Shown piece after piece: positions 13,869 to 22,542 of a stretch of 22,608 bases of DNA. This DNA comes from an uncultured Prevotella sp. (GTDB lineage Bacteria > Bacteroidota > Bacteroidia > Bacteroidales > Bacteroidaceae). A model generated the notes under the pieces. That model searched no databases and was not told where the DNA came from. It saw only the letters and a program-made list of their open reading frames with translations. Position 1 is the stretch's first letter. Each line of letters starts with the position of its first letter. The stretch spans positions 1-22,608 of the forward strand of contig URJQ01000035.1 in the NCBI GenBank assembly GCA_900548195.1, read 5' to 3'. The translations under genes and the position numbers were made by a program.

Positions 13869-14510
13869 ATGAAGATATTCGCCGTGGGCATGAACTACCC
13901 ACAACACAATAAAGAGATAAAAACAGCGTTATTACAACAGAGCGCATCTGACTCTCCTGCAGACAGAGAGCCAGTGATATTCACCAAGGCTGACTCTGCT
14001 TTGCTAAAGGATCATAAGCCTTTCTTCATACCAGACTTCATGGGAAGAGTGGATTATGAGATAGAGATTGTGGTGCGTATATGCAAACTTGGCAAGGCTA
14101 TTCCTGAGCGTTTTGCCCATCGTTACTATGATGCTGTCACCGTAGGCATTGACTTTACAGCGCGTGACCTGCAGAAACGTCTTCGCGAAGAGGCGCTTCC
14201 ATGGGAGATAAGCAAGGGTTTCGACGGCTCTGCAGTCATTGGCGACTGGGTGGAGAAAGAGAGATTTCTCTCTGTTCAGAATCTCCGCTTCTCGCTTGAC
14301 ATCAATGGCAAGACCGTTCAGGAGGGCAATACATCAGACATGATTTATTCCATCGACCGCCTGATAAGTTACATCAGCCAGTATTTCACACTCAAGACGG
14401 GCGACCTTCTCTACACTGGAACACCGGTTGGAGTGGGACCTGTAAGCATAGATGACCACCTCGAAGGCTATCTCGAAGGCGAGAAAGTGCTCGATTTCAA
14501 CTGCAAATAG
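13869..14510 (+). CDS. Fumarylacetoacetate hydrolase family protein
   Basis: A 213-residue FAH-domain enzyme. Family metal ligands are visible: E64 and E66 (GRVDYEIEIVV) and D95 (GIDFTARDLQ), and TPVGVGP is the C-terminal family turn. Small single-domain members act on acylpyruvates or on oxaloacetate (tautomerase or decarboxylase); the sequence alone does not decide. The stop is 16 bases before porU on the same strand, so it is likely translated from the same transcript. I know of no direct link between this chemistry and type IX secretion, so the linkage may be only positional. It starts at the ATG at 13869, the first that keeps MKIFAVGMNYPQH, a normal family start. Family secure, substrate unknown. 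Confidence 0.88.
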   Translation: MKIFAVGMNYPQHNKEIKTALLQQSASDSPADREPVIFTKADSALLKDHKPFFIPDFMGRVDYEIEIVVRICKLGKAIPERFAHRYYDAVTVGIDFTARDLQKRLREEALPWEISKGFDGSAVIGDWVEKERFLSVQNLRFSLDINGKTVQEGNTSDMIYSIDRLISYISQYFTLKTGDLLYTGTPVGVGPVSIDDHLEGYLEGEKVLDFNCK

Positions 14511-14526
14511 CATCTTTTAGATTGAA

Positions 14527-17500
14527 ATGAACAGACTATACACCATTATATTATTACTCATCATCACCTTATCCGCACAGGCACAGAAGCGTTTCTACAA
14601 TCTGACTGCGGACGAAGTGAAGATTGACTCCGTATTGCCAAAGACGGTGTATAGTCATTATCTGCCTTCAAACTACGCCGATTCCACTTATTCCCTCGTG
14701 CTGAAATATCCAGAGTTTATAGATATGTCAGCGCGAGATGTGGCACTTTACAAAGTCTTGACCAAAGGAAAGAGACCGGGAACTATGCCTTCGGTAGATG
14801 ATTTCATAACTATTGACCGCAGAAAGGCATGCTTTACTGCCACATTCTGTCCCGTTGTCTATCGTGATGGCAAATACAAGTGGCTCGTTTCCTTTATGGC
14901 AGAACTCGTTTCGTCTCCTAAAAATGGCATTGCAGCCAAGGCAAAAGGCACGTTATCCCAAAGTTCTACCGCCTCTACCCCATCCTCCAGGTACGCAGCC
15001 CACTCTGTTCTCGCTACTGGAAAATGGGCTAAGATACGCGTTGCCCAAAGCGGAATACACCAACTTACGGACGCAACCATACACAAGGCAGGCTTCTCCG
15101 ACCCTTCTAAAGTGAAGATATATGGCTATGGAGGCAACCTTGTACCTGAGACTTTGACCGACTCTTACCTCAGAGAATACGATGATCTGAAGGAAGTAGC
15201 CACATGCACAGTAGGAGGAAAACGCCTCTTCTACGCAAAGGGAAGCGTGTCATGGAGCAGTAATACCGAAGTTACAAGGACTCGAAACCCATATTCTGAT
15301 TATGGTTACTACTTCATAACAGCTAATGACAGCACCCCTCTCACCTGCTCGGAAGAGGAATTGCTTAGGATCGCCGCAGCATCGGCAGACAATTATCACA
15401 GTCTTTATGAGAAGGATGAGTTTGCTTGGTATCAAGGCGGAAGAAACCTTTTCGATGGCACTGCCATTGCAGTCGGCTCGAAACGCACATACAATCTCTC
15501 AGTTCCAGAAGGCAATTCATCGGCAAAACTCACAGTCTCCACCACTGCTGGGGCTGCTTCAAGAGTGCAGATAAGCCTCAACGACAGCATCATCGGCACG
15601 CATAACATCATTCTGGATGACCATGACAAGGGCAACGAAGTGGTCACTACATACAATGTAAGCAACGTAAAGGAGAACAACAGCATCACTATTGAGGTGC
15701 TTTCCGGCAGTTCCGCACGCCTCGATTATATCTCTTTTGCCTTTGGCAATCCCAAGAAAGCGCCAGTACTTGCATCTGATGCCTTCCCGGAAGCGCAGTA
15801 CGTATATAACATAACCAATCAGGATCTCCACTCGGATGAGGGCTATGACATGGTCATCATCATCCCTACATCCCAGAAACTCCTTGCGCAAGCTCAGCGA
15901 CTGGCACAGCATCATGAGGAGAAAGACTCGCTGAAGGTGAGGATTGTACCTGCTGACGAACTGTATAATGAATTTTCGAGCGGCACTCCGGACGTGAGTG
16001 CATACAAGAGATACATGAAGATGCTCTACGACAAGGCAGAGAATGGCACCAAATCTCCACGCTATCTCCTCCTTTTCGGCGACTGCGTCTTCGATAATAG
16101 GATGCTTACTGCCGAGATGCAGAAGTATTCTCCTGATGATTTTCTTCTCTGTTATGAGAGTGAAAACTCATTTAATGAGGTGTATTGCTTCGTCTCTGAC
16201 GATTTCTGCACACTGCTCGACGATAATGAAAGCATGAAGACTGGTGATTATTACCGAGGTCTTCCTGACATCGCAGTAGGCAGATTCCCTTGCTCTAAAG
16301 CAGAGGAAGCAAAGATAATGGTGGACAAAACCATAGCTTATGCCACGCAGTCTCCGTCTGGCGACTGGCAAAACACTATCATGTTTCTCGGTGATGACGG
16401 CAACAACAATATCCACATGAAGGATATAGATGAAGCCGCTAACCAGACTATCGCAAACCATCCCGGCTACTATGTACGCAAAGTGTTGTGGGATGCCTAC
16501 ACTCGTGTGTCATCATCCACAGGACATCGTTATCCTGAAGTGACAAAGATTATCAAGCAACAGCAGAATGATGGCGCCCTCATCATCGACTATGGTGGTC
16601 ATGGATCGGAGATAAGCATCTCGCATGAGGCTGTGCTCACCCTTTCTGATTTCGCCGCTTTCCGTGGCAAGAACTACTCTCTTTGGGTGACTGCATCGTG
16701 CGATATCATGCCTTTTGACGGACTGAAAGAGACTATAGGCGAGACTATGGTGCTCAATGACAAAGGTGGCTCGGTGGCTTTCTATGGCACAACCCGTACA
16801 GTACTGTCGTCATATAATCGCCTCATCAATAAGGCTTTCATGAAATATGTGCTCTCTTACGACACGAATGGCAAGCCTTTGACGATAGGTGAAGCACAGC
16901 GTAAGGCAAAGAATGAACTTGTAAGGAATGGCAATGACCTTTCTGTCAACAAATTGCAGTATGCTTTGCTCGGCGACCCTGCTCTCTCTCTCGCACTCCC
17001 TACCCTGTCTGTTGCCGTTGACAGCATCAACGGTAAAGCCATTACTGCCAATGATATGCCGAGGATTAAGGCTGGCGAACTCGTCAGAGTGGCTGGTCAT
17101 ATCGTGCGTAATGGCGAGAAAATGAAGGACTTCAACGGCACTATGAGCGCCATTGTCCGCGATACTGAGGAACAGATAGTCTGCAAACTCAATGACGAAT
17201 CAAAGGACGGAGCCGATGAACCGCTGAAATACACCGACCGCACAAAGATTCTTTTCCATGGTTCCAACAAGGTGAAGGATGGTGATTTCTCCTTTGTCTT
17301 CGCTGTTCCGATGGACATAAACTATGCAGAAGGCAACGGACTGATGAATTTCTACGCCATTGATGACGACAAGACGTTCTCTGCACACGGGGCTTTCGAC
17401 CAGTTTGAGGTCAATGGCTCTGTGACAATGGAGAATGATTCCATAGGTCCGAGCGTCTTCTGTTACCTCAATAGTCCGGATTTCACTTACGGAGGTGAAG

Positions 17501-18096
17501 TCAATTCCACTCCTTTCTTTGTGGCAGAGATAAGTGATAAGAATGGAATAAACGCTTCAGGCTCTGGTATTGGGCATGATATGCAACTCATAATCGACGG
17601 TGATATCAACAAGACTTATATCCTAAACGATTATTTCACATTCGACTTTGGGTCATATACTTCTGGACAGACTTACTACGCAATTCCGCAACTGGAGCCT
17701 GGCGAGCATACTCTGAAGTTCAGGGCATGGGATATTCTAAATAATCCTACTACCTCAACACTGAAATTTGTGGTAAAGAATGGACTGAAGCCTAACATCA
17801 GCAATATCTCGGTAACGCCAAATCCTGCAAGCGAAAGCGTCACTTTCATCATCAATCACGATAGGACTGGAACGGAATCCAACTTTGAAATCGACGTGAT
17901 GGACGCTTCGGGACGCCTGCTTTGGACAAAGCAAGAGAGCGGAACAGCTTCCGATAACTCATACACTGTGACGTGGAACCTCACTCTCGACAATGGTCTC
18001 CCACTCCAGACTGGCGTCTATCTCTATCGCATCCGCATGAGCAGCGGTGGAAGTTCGTGGGTTTCAAAGGCTAAAAAGATGATTGTCGTAAGATAA
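14527..18096 (+). CDS. porU: Type IX secretion C-terminal signal peptidase PorU
   Basis: Cell-surface cysteine protease (gingipain-like, peptidase family C25) that removes the C-terminal signal of type IX cargo and attaches the protein to lipopolysaccharide. The signal peptide is residues 1-19 (ending SAQAQ). A long N-terminal beta-rich region is followed by the C25 domain at about 439-820. The catalytic pair is H692 (YGGHG) and C725 (TASCDIMPFD); their 33-residue spacing is the same as that I recall for P. gingivalis PorU. The C-terminus from about 1090 (SVTPNPASESV) to KKMIVVR is a type IX-style sorting domain. The 1189 residues fit the family. It lies 16 bases after the FAH-family gene and 116 before porV. 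A near-copy of its last codons stands just after the stop. Confidence 0.95.
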   Translation: MNRLYTIILLLIITLSAQAQKRFYNLTADEVKIDSVLPKTVYSHYLPSNYADSTYSLVLKYPEFIDMSARDVALYKVLTKGKRPGTMPSVDDFITIDRRKACFTATFCPVVYRDGKYKWLVSFMAELVSSPKNGIAAKAKGTLSQSSTASTPSSRYAAHSVLATGKWAKIRVAQSGIHQLTDATIHKAGFSDPSKVKIYGYGGNLVPETLTDSYLREYDDLKEVATCTVGGKRLFYAKGSVSWSSNTEVTRTRNPYSDYGYYFITANDSTPLTCSEEELLRIAAASADNYHSLYEKDEFAWYQGGRNLFDGTAIAVGSKRTYNLSVPEGNSSAKLTVSTTAGAASRVQISLNDSIIGTHNIILDDHDKGNEVVTTYNVSNVKENNSITIEVLSGSSARLDYISFAFGNPKKAPVLASDAFPEAQYVYNITNQDLHSDEGYDMVIIIPTSQKLLAQAQRLAQHHEEKDSLKVRIVPADELYNEFSSGTPDVSAYKRYMKMLYDKAENGTKSPRYLLLFGDCVFDNRMLTAEMQKYSPDDFLLCYESENSFNEVYCFVSDDFCTLLDDNESMKTGDYYRGLPDIAVGRFPCSKAEEAKIMVDKTIAYATQSPSGDWQNTIMFLGDDGNNNIHMKDIDEAANQTIANHPGYYVRKVLWDAYTRVSSSTGHRYPEVTKIIKQQQNDGALIIDYGGHGSEISISHEAVLTLSDFAAFRGKNYSLWVTASCDIMPFDGLKETIGETMVLNDKGGSVAFYGTTRTVLSSYNRLINKAFMKYVLSYDTNGKPLTIGEAQRKAKNELVRNGNDLSVNKLQYALLGDPALSLALPTLSVAVDSINGKAITANDMPRIKAGELVRVAGHIVRNGEKMKDFNGTMSAIVRDTEEQIVCKLNDESKDGADEPLKYTDRTKILFHGSNKVKDGDFSFVFAVPMDINYAEGNGLMNFYAIDDDKTFSAHGAFDQFEVNGSVTMENDSIGPSVFCYLNSPDFTYGGEVNSTPFFVAEISDKNGINASGSGIGHDMQLIIDGDINKTYILNDYFTFDFGSYTSGQTYYAIPQLEPGEHTLKFRAWDILNNPTTSTLKFVVKNGLKPNISNISVTPNPASESVTFIINHDRTGTESNFEIDVMDASGRLLWTKQESGTASDNSYTVTWNLTLDNGLPLQTGVYLYRIRMSSGGSSWVSKAKKMIVVR

Positions 18097-18140
18097 TCTG
18101 CCAGCTATCAGGACTCAATAAGACGATTATCGTAAGGTAA
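18076..18140 (+). repeat. Duplicated 3' end of porU
   Basis: The last codons of porU (18076-18096, coding K-M-I-V-V-R-stop) recur 44 bp downstream at 18120-18140 with 18 of 21 bases identical, readable as K-T-I-I-V-R-stop. The second copy is out of frame with porU. It contains ACGAT-T-ATCGT, and AGCTATC (18103-18109) pairs with GATAGCT (18144-18150), so it is also part of a possible stem. Confidence 0.75.
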
Positions 18141-18212
18141 TTCGATAGCTTTCATCATACGTTTCTTTGTTGAATCACAATAAAATACAGGCATTAAGCG
18201 TTATAATAAGGT

Positions 18213-19382
18213 ATGAAAAAGATTTTATCCATAATAATAATACTGCTTTCCTGCATTGCTGTCAAGGCGCAGGACAAGACCAATATGTTCAATCCTGTCA
18301 ACTCTGCAGTAACCTCTCAGACCATTGCACCGGACGCGAGAAGTGCTGGTATGGGTGATGTTGGTGTGGCTACAGACCCTGATGCGGCATCCCAATACTG
18401 GAATCCTGCTAAATATCCATTCTGCATATCACGTGCAGGAGTGGCACTCAACTATACTCCTTGGCTGCGCCAGTTGGTAAGCGACATGGATTTGGCTTAC
18501 CTTTCAGGCTATTATCGCATAGGTGATTACTCGGCAGTGAGTGGCTCTTTACGCTATTTCTCTCTCGGTGAGGTGATGCTTAGTTCAGGACAAGGCGAGC
18601 AGTACGACATGACTATCAATCCATACGAGATGTCTCTCGACGTAGCATATTCGCTTATGCTCTCTGAGACCTTCTCTATCTCCGCAGGGGTGCGCTGGAT
18701 TTACTCCGACCTGACATACGATTACAACGAGGACACAGCGCCTGGAAGTGCTTTTGCCGCTGACCTCTCATGCTATTATCAGAACTATATCAACCTCGGA
18801 CAGCGTGAATGCCAGTTGGGACTGGGCTTGAACATCTCAAATATCGGCTCAAAGATTACGTTCGGTGGCTCCGACGAGAGCGAGTTTATCCCAACAAATA
18901 TGCGTCTTGGCGCCGCTCTGATGATTCCAGTGAATGAATATAACCGCTTCACTATTGCCGCAGATGCCAACAAGCTCCTTGTGCCTACCTATCCGAAGCA
19001 GAATGAAGACGAGCCAGACAATGAATATCAGGACCGCCTTCGCAAGGATTATTATGACGTATCAAGCATCTCTGGCATATTCAAGAGCTTCTCTGACGCT
19101 CCACGAGGCTTCAAGGAAGAACTGGAAGAGATACAATGGAGCATCGGAGCAGAGTACATTTATAATGACCAATTCTCGCTTCGTGCCGGTTATCACCATG
19201 AGTCAGAGAATAAAGGCAACCGCAAATACTTCACTGTAGGAGCGGGATTCAAGATGAATGTCTTCTCCCTCGACGCAGGATATGTTATTGCCACTGCAAA
19301 GAGTAACCCACTTGACCAGACACTTCGCGTCTCATTGACCTTTGATATGGATGGTATCAAGGACCTTTTCGGCAGAAGATAA
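18213..19382 (+). CDS. porV: Type IX secretion outer-membrane protein PorV (LptO)
   Basis: Outer-membrane beta-barrel of the FadL-like type that collects cargo from the translocon and delivers it to PorU. The signal peptide is residues 1-19 (MKKILSIIIILLSCIAVKAQ). The mature start, followed by APDARSAGMGDVGVATDPDAASQYWNPAKYPF, is typical of PorV. Alternating strands run to the end, where VSLTFDMDGIKDLFGRR closes the barrel. The 389 residues match the family (about 390). It follows porU on the same strand; no clear own promoter was found, so co-transcription is likely. The final codons are the first unit of a tandem repeat that continues after the stop. Confidence 0.95.
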   Translation: MKKILSIIIILLSCIAVKAQDKTNMFNPVNSAVTSQTIAPDARSAGMGDVGVATDPDAASQYWNPAKYPFCISRAGVALNYTPWLRQLVSDMDLAYLSGYYRIGDYSAVSGSLRYFSLGEVMLSSGQGEQYDMTINPYEMSLDVAYSLMLSETFSISAGVRWIYSDLTYDYNEDTAPGSAFAADLSCYYQNYINLGQRECQLGLGLNISNIGSKITFGGSDESEFIPTNMRLGAALMIPVNEYNRFTIAADANKLLVPTYPKQNEDEPDNEYQDRLRKDYYDVSSISGIFKSFSDAPRGFKEELEEIQWSIGAEYIYNDQFSLRAGYHHESENKGNRKYFTVGAGFKMNVFSLDAGYVIATAKSNPLDQTLRVSLTFDMDGIKDLFGRR

Positions 19383-19462
19383 CGCCTTTCCTGCAGAAGA
19401 TATAATAGCTTTTCGGCAGAAGATGTAATAGCTTTTCGGCAGGAATTAATGCCTTTCCAGCC
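19366..19462 (+). repeat. Tandem repeat starting in the last porV codons
   Basis: About 4.4 units of 21-23 bp: 19366-19386, 19387-19409, 19410-19432, 19433-19453, and a partial to 19462. The core is TTTTCGGCAGAAGAT followed by a variable AT-rich end. The first unit codes for the last residues and stop of porV; the others are downstream and do not extend the frame. Confidence 0.85.
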
Positions 19463-19486
19463 CGCAATCATGGAACATAATAACAG

Positions 19487-19524
19487 AAACGGCTCGCTTG
19501 GGATAATTCCAAAGCGAGCCGTTT
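19487..19524. terminator. Bidirectional terminator between porV and mdh
   Basis: AAACGGCTCGCTT (19487-19499) and AAGCGAGCCGTTT (19512-19524) form a perfect 13-bp stem, extended by GG/CC past one bulge. It serves convergent porV and mdh. Confidence 0.88.
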
Positions 19525-19552
19525 GCATTTGTTATTCTAATTATTCCGTGCT

Positions 19553-19571
19553 TCCCTTAATGGGAAAGCGT
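19553..19571. other. Small hairpin at the mdh 3' end
   Basis: TTCCC-TTAAT-GGGAA, flanked by GC and AGC, lies within 25 bases of the mdh stop. It may add to the main terminator at 19487-19524. Confidence 0.45.
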
Positions 19572-19576
19572 GGAAA

Positions 19577-20569
19577 TTAGAGGTTTGGATTCATTGTAGC
19601 CCAGTCCTTAACAGCAGGGATGATGCCGAGAGAGATAATCTCGTCGCGCATAGCCTGGAGGTGCTCATAAGACTTCTGGAGACCAGCCATCTCTTCTGCA
19701 GTGCCTTCAGGAGCTGTGAAGTGAACGCCAGTAGCGTCGATAGTGGTAGGCATAGCCATCATAACATTCTTGTAACCGAGCTTGTCGCAGTTTACATAGC
19801 AACCAGCAGGGAGAGTGAACTCAGCACCACCCATAGCGCCTTCGATCATCTTTACAGCCTGATAAGCAGGGCTCTGGAAAGAAGAACGTCCACGGAGCTT
19901 GATGATAGCAGCGCCACCCTTAGTAGTTACAGTGCGAATCTCAGCGAGACGCTCTGCAGACATGCCAAGCTCTTCGAGAGACTTGCCGTCAACCTTAACG
20001 TGAGAAGCGAAAACAGCCATCTGCTCACCGTGACCACCGTAAGTGTGTGCACCTGTTACCTTATCCTGAGCTACGCCATATTCAGCAGCGAGAGCCTCCT
20101 GGAGACGTGTAGAGTCGAGTGCAGCGAGAGAAGTAAGCTGGTTTGGCTTAAGACCAGAGTGGATAAGAGCAGTGAGAGCTGTAACGTCAGCAGGGTTGAA
20201 GATAACTACAACGTGCTTAACGTCTGGGCAATACTTCTTGATGTTATCACCGAAGTCAGCAGCGATCTTACAGTTGCCTACGAGAAGGTCCTCACGTGTC
20301 ATGCCATCCTTACGTGGAGCACCACCTGAAGAAATGATGTACTTAGCACCTGTAAATGCCTCTTCTGGATCTACTGTGTAAGAGAGGTTAGCGCCTGGGA
20401 ATGCGCAGTGACACATCTCCTCATATACACCATGAACACCTGGCTCATAGATATCGTAGAGACATACATTAGGGGTAAGACCCAACATCAACACTGACTG
20501 GACCATGTTAGAACCAATCATACCACCAGCTCCTACAATGACGAGCTTTTCATCAGTTAAAAATGCCAT
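19577..20569 (-). CDS. mdh: Malate dehydrogenase
   Basis: NAD-linked cytoplasmic enzyme interconverting malate and oxaloacetate; in fermentative Bacteroidales it runs toward malate in the succinate pathway. The NAD motif GAGGMIG is at residues 13-19, and D39 at the end of the second strand favours NAD over NADP. Substrate-binding R86 and R92 (APRKDGMTR), the D152/R155 pair and catalytic H180 (HTYGGHG) are present. The presence of two arginines in the loop points to malate rather than lactate. The usual NPVD reads NPAD (125-128), a mild variant. The 330 residues and strong codon bias fit a highly expressed central enzyme. It is divergent from the aminopeptidase gene. Confidence 0.95.
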   Translation of the reverse strand: MAFLTDEKLVIVGAGGMIGSNMVQSVLMLGLTPNVCLYDIYEPGVHGVYEEMCHCAFPGANLSYTVDPEEAFTGAKYIISSGGAPRKDGMTREDLLVGNCKIAADFGDNIKKYCPDVKHVVVIFNPADVTALTALIHSGLKPNQLTSLAALDSTRLQEALAAEYGVAQDKVTGAHTYGGHGEQMAVFASHVKVDGKSLEELGMSAERLAEIRTVTTKGGAAIIKLRGRSSFQSPAYQAVKMIEGAMGGAEFTLPAGCYVNCDKLGYKNVMMAMPTTIDATGVHFTAPEGTAEEMAGLQKSYEHLQAMRDEIISLGIIPAVKDWATMNPNL

Positions 20570-20627
20570 TTCTTTGTGTTTTTATTAAGAATGAATAAAT
20601 TTTACTACTACCGCTAAATGTGCCGTT

Positions 20628-20649
20628 TTTGCACTATTAGCATTGCAAA
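20628..20649. promoter_or_regulatory. Inverted repeat over the mdh start region
   Basis: TTTGCA (20628-20633) and TGCAAA (20644-20649), spacer 10, overlapping the mdh -7 box. A possible operator; short enough that chance cannot be excluded. Confidence 0.3.
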
Positions 20650-20653
20650 GTTA
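20646..20653 (-). promoter_or_regulatory. -7 box for mdh
   Basis: TAACTTTG on the minus strand matches TAnnTTTG, giving a start near 20639 and a leader of about 70 bases. The -33 element is poor (T-rich). Confidence 0.6.
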
Positions 20654-20693
20654 TAAAAAAAAGTGGGAAAACCACACGTTTTTCCACTTTTCT

Positions 20694-20725
20694 TTTGCTT
20701 GTCATAACAAAAAGATGTATCTTTG
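20694..20725 (+). promoter_or_regulatory. Promoter for the aminopeptidase gene
   Basis: TTTG at 20694-20697, 20 bp, then TATCTTTG at 20718-20725: full consensus. Transcription near 20732 places the real start codon at 20758, with a leader of about 26 bases. Confidence 0.78.
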
Positions 20726-20757
20726 TAAAGTCTATTTTGCAATCAATATCTATATCT

Positions 20758-22542
20758 ATGAACATCCCTGAAAAACTTTCCTCTCTGCGCCAGTTGATGC
20801 GTCAAGAGGGTATCGATGCCTTTATCTTCCCAAGTACTGACCCTCATAATGGCGAGTATGTGCCTGACCACTGGATGGGCAGACAATGGATTTCTGGTTT
20901 CAACGGTTCCGCTGGAACGGCAGTAGTAACTCTCAATGAGGCTGCCCTCTGGACGGACTCTCGATATTTCATCGCTGCGACAGAGCAGTTGGCTGGCACG
21001 GAATTCGTCCTGATGAAGGATGCCGTGGAAGGCACTCCTACCATTGCGCAATGGCTCGGACAGAAGCTTGCCATGTCTGGAGGCTCATGTGTCGGCGTAG
21101 ATGGTATGGTAATGTCTGCGAGCGACGTGGAAAGCCTCATCGCTGACCTGCGTGCCGAAGGCGGAATAACGGTGCGTACTAACCTTGACCCTTTGGCTGA
21201 GATATGGAAAGACCGCCCTGTAATACCATTAAATAAGGTGGAAATACAGCCTGAGGAGTTTACTGGCGAGAGCGTAGGCTCTAAGCTTACCCGCATCCGC
21301 AAGGAAATCAAGGCTAATCATGCCAACGGTATGCTGGTGACAGCTCTCGATGATATCGCCTGGACGCTCAATCTCCGTGGCACGGACGTACACTGCAATC
21401 CTGTCTTTGTCAGCTTCCTGCTTATCCGCGAGGATGATGCCACTCTCTTCATCGACGAGAGAAAACTCTCTGCCGAGGTGAGCGTATATCTCCATGACAA
21501 TGGTATCAACGTGCTTCCTTACGATGCCGTGACCGAGGCACTGAAGAAATATAACGACTACAGCATTCTGATGAGCAGCGCCACCACCTGCTATTCTCTC
21601 TATAAGGCAGTGAAGGCAAACATCGTCGATGCGCCAGTTTCTCCTATCGCCGTGATGAAGACGAAGAAGAGCGAGGCAGAAATCAGAAGTTTCCACAACG
21701 CCATGAAGCGTGACGGCGTAGCAATGGTGAAGTTCCTCCGCTGGCTTATCCCTGCCGTAAAGGAGGGTAATGTGACAGAAATCGGTGTCGATAAGAAACT
21801 TACTTCGCTTCGTGCCGAGCAGGATCTGTATCGTGACATCAGTTTTGACACTATCGTAGGCTATCAGGCCCACGGTGCTATCGTGCATTATGAGGCTACT
21901 CCTGAGACAGATATTCCTCTGAAACCGGAAGGATTCGTGCTCATCGACAGCGGCGCACAGTATCAGGATGCTACGACAGACCTCACCCGTACCATCGCTT
22001 TGGGTCCTGTCACAGAGGAGCAGCGCAAGGTATATACTCTCGTATTGAAGGGTAATATCCAGCTTGCCATGGTGAAATTCCCTGACGGAATAAGCGGCAC
22101 ACAGCTTGATGCTCTTGCTCGTATGGATATGTGGCGTGAGGGCATGAACTATCTCCACGGCACAGGTCATGGCGTAGGTTCTTACCTTAATGTGCATGAG
22201 GGTCCTCATCAGATACGTATGCAGTGGAAGCCTACCCCACTCCGTGCTGGAATGACCGTCACCGACGAGCCTGGCATCTATCTCGAAGGTCGTTTCGGTG
22301 TGCGCATCGAGAACACTATGATTTTCACTCCTTACAAGGAGACCGAGTTTGGCAAGTTCCTTCAGATGGAGCCTCTTACCCTCTGCCCTATCGACACCAC
22401 TCCTATCGTGATGGAGATGATGCGCAAGGAGGAGATAGAATGGCTCAATGCTTATCATCAGAAGGTGCGCGATGAACTGCTTCCTCTGCTCGACGACGAG
22501 GCTGACAAGGCTTGGTTGATTGAGAATACTAAGGCTATTTAA
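20758..22542 (+). CDS. pepP: Xaa-Pro aminopeptidase (aminopeptidase P, M24B, long form)
   Basis: Cytoplasmic two-metal peptidase that removes an N-terminal residue preceding proline. With the ATG at 20758 it has 594 residues, the length of the long, three-domain form: two creatinase-like N-terminal domains (about 1-310) and the M24 catalytic domain (about 320-540). Metal ligands are D397 (DSGAQY), D408 (TTDLTRT), H471 (GTGHGVGSYLNVHEGP), E504 (DEPGIY) and E518 (RIENTM). A longer reading from a TTG at 20695 is rejected because that codon lies inside the -33 element. It has its own strong promoter, divergent from mdh. No signal peptide, so it probably acts on imported or internal peptides. Confidence 0.94.
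   Translation: MNIPEKLSSLRQLMRQEGIDAFIFPSTDPHNGEYVPDHWMGRQWISGFNGSAGTAVVTLNEAALWTDSRYFIAATEQLAGTEFVLMKDAVEGTPTIAQWLGQKLAMSGGSCVGVDGMVMSASDVESLIADLRAEGGITVRTNLDPLAEIWKDRPVIPLNKVEIQPEEFTGESVGSKLTRIRKEIKANHANGMLVTALDDIAWTLNLRGTDVHCNPVFVSFLLIREDDATLFIDERKLSAEVSVYLHDNGINVLPYDAVTEALKKYNDYSILMSSATTCYSLYKAVKANIVDAPVSPIAVMKTKKSEAEIRSFHNAMKRDGVAMVKFLRWLIPAVKEGNVTEIGVDKKLTSLRAEQDLYRDISFDTIVGYQAHGAIVHYEATPETDIPLKPEGFVLIDSGAQYQDATTDLTRTIALGPVTEEQRKVYTLVLKGNIQLAMVKFPDGISGTQLDALARMDMWREGMNYLHGTGHGVGSYLNVHEGPHQIRMQWKPTPLRAGMTVTDEPGIYLEGRFGVRIENTMIFTPYKETEFGKFLQMEPLTLCPIDTTPIVMEMMRKEEIEWLNAYHQKVRDELLPLLDDEADKAWLIENTKAI

Noticed and set aside
20695..20757. TTG start giving a 21-residue longer aminopeptidase
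   Set aside because: The codon lies within the -33 element, upstream of the predicted transcription start, and the extra residues do not resemble the family; the ATG at 20758 gives the normal length.
21229..22458. 409-codon open frame on minus opposite the aminopeptidase gene
   Set aside because: A shadow of a strongly biased coding sequence; its translation shows no family features while the plus strand carries all M24 ligands.
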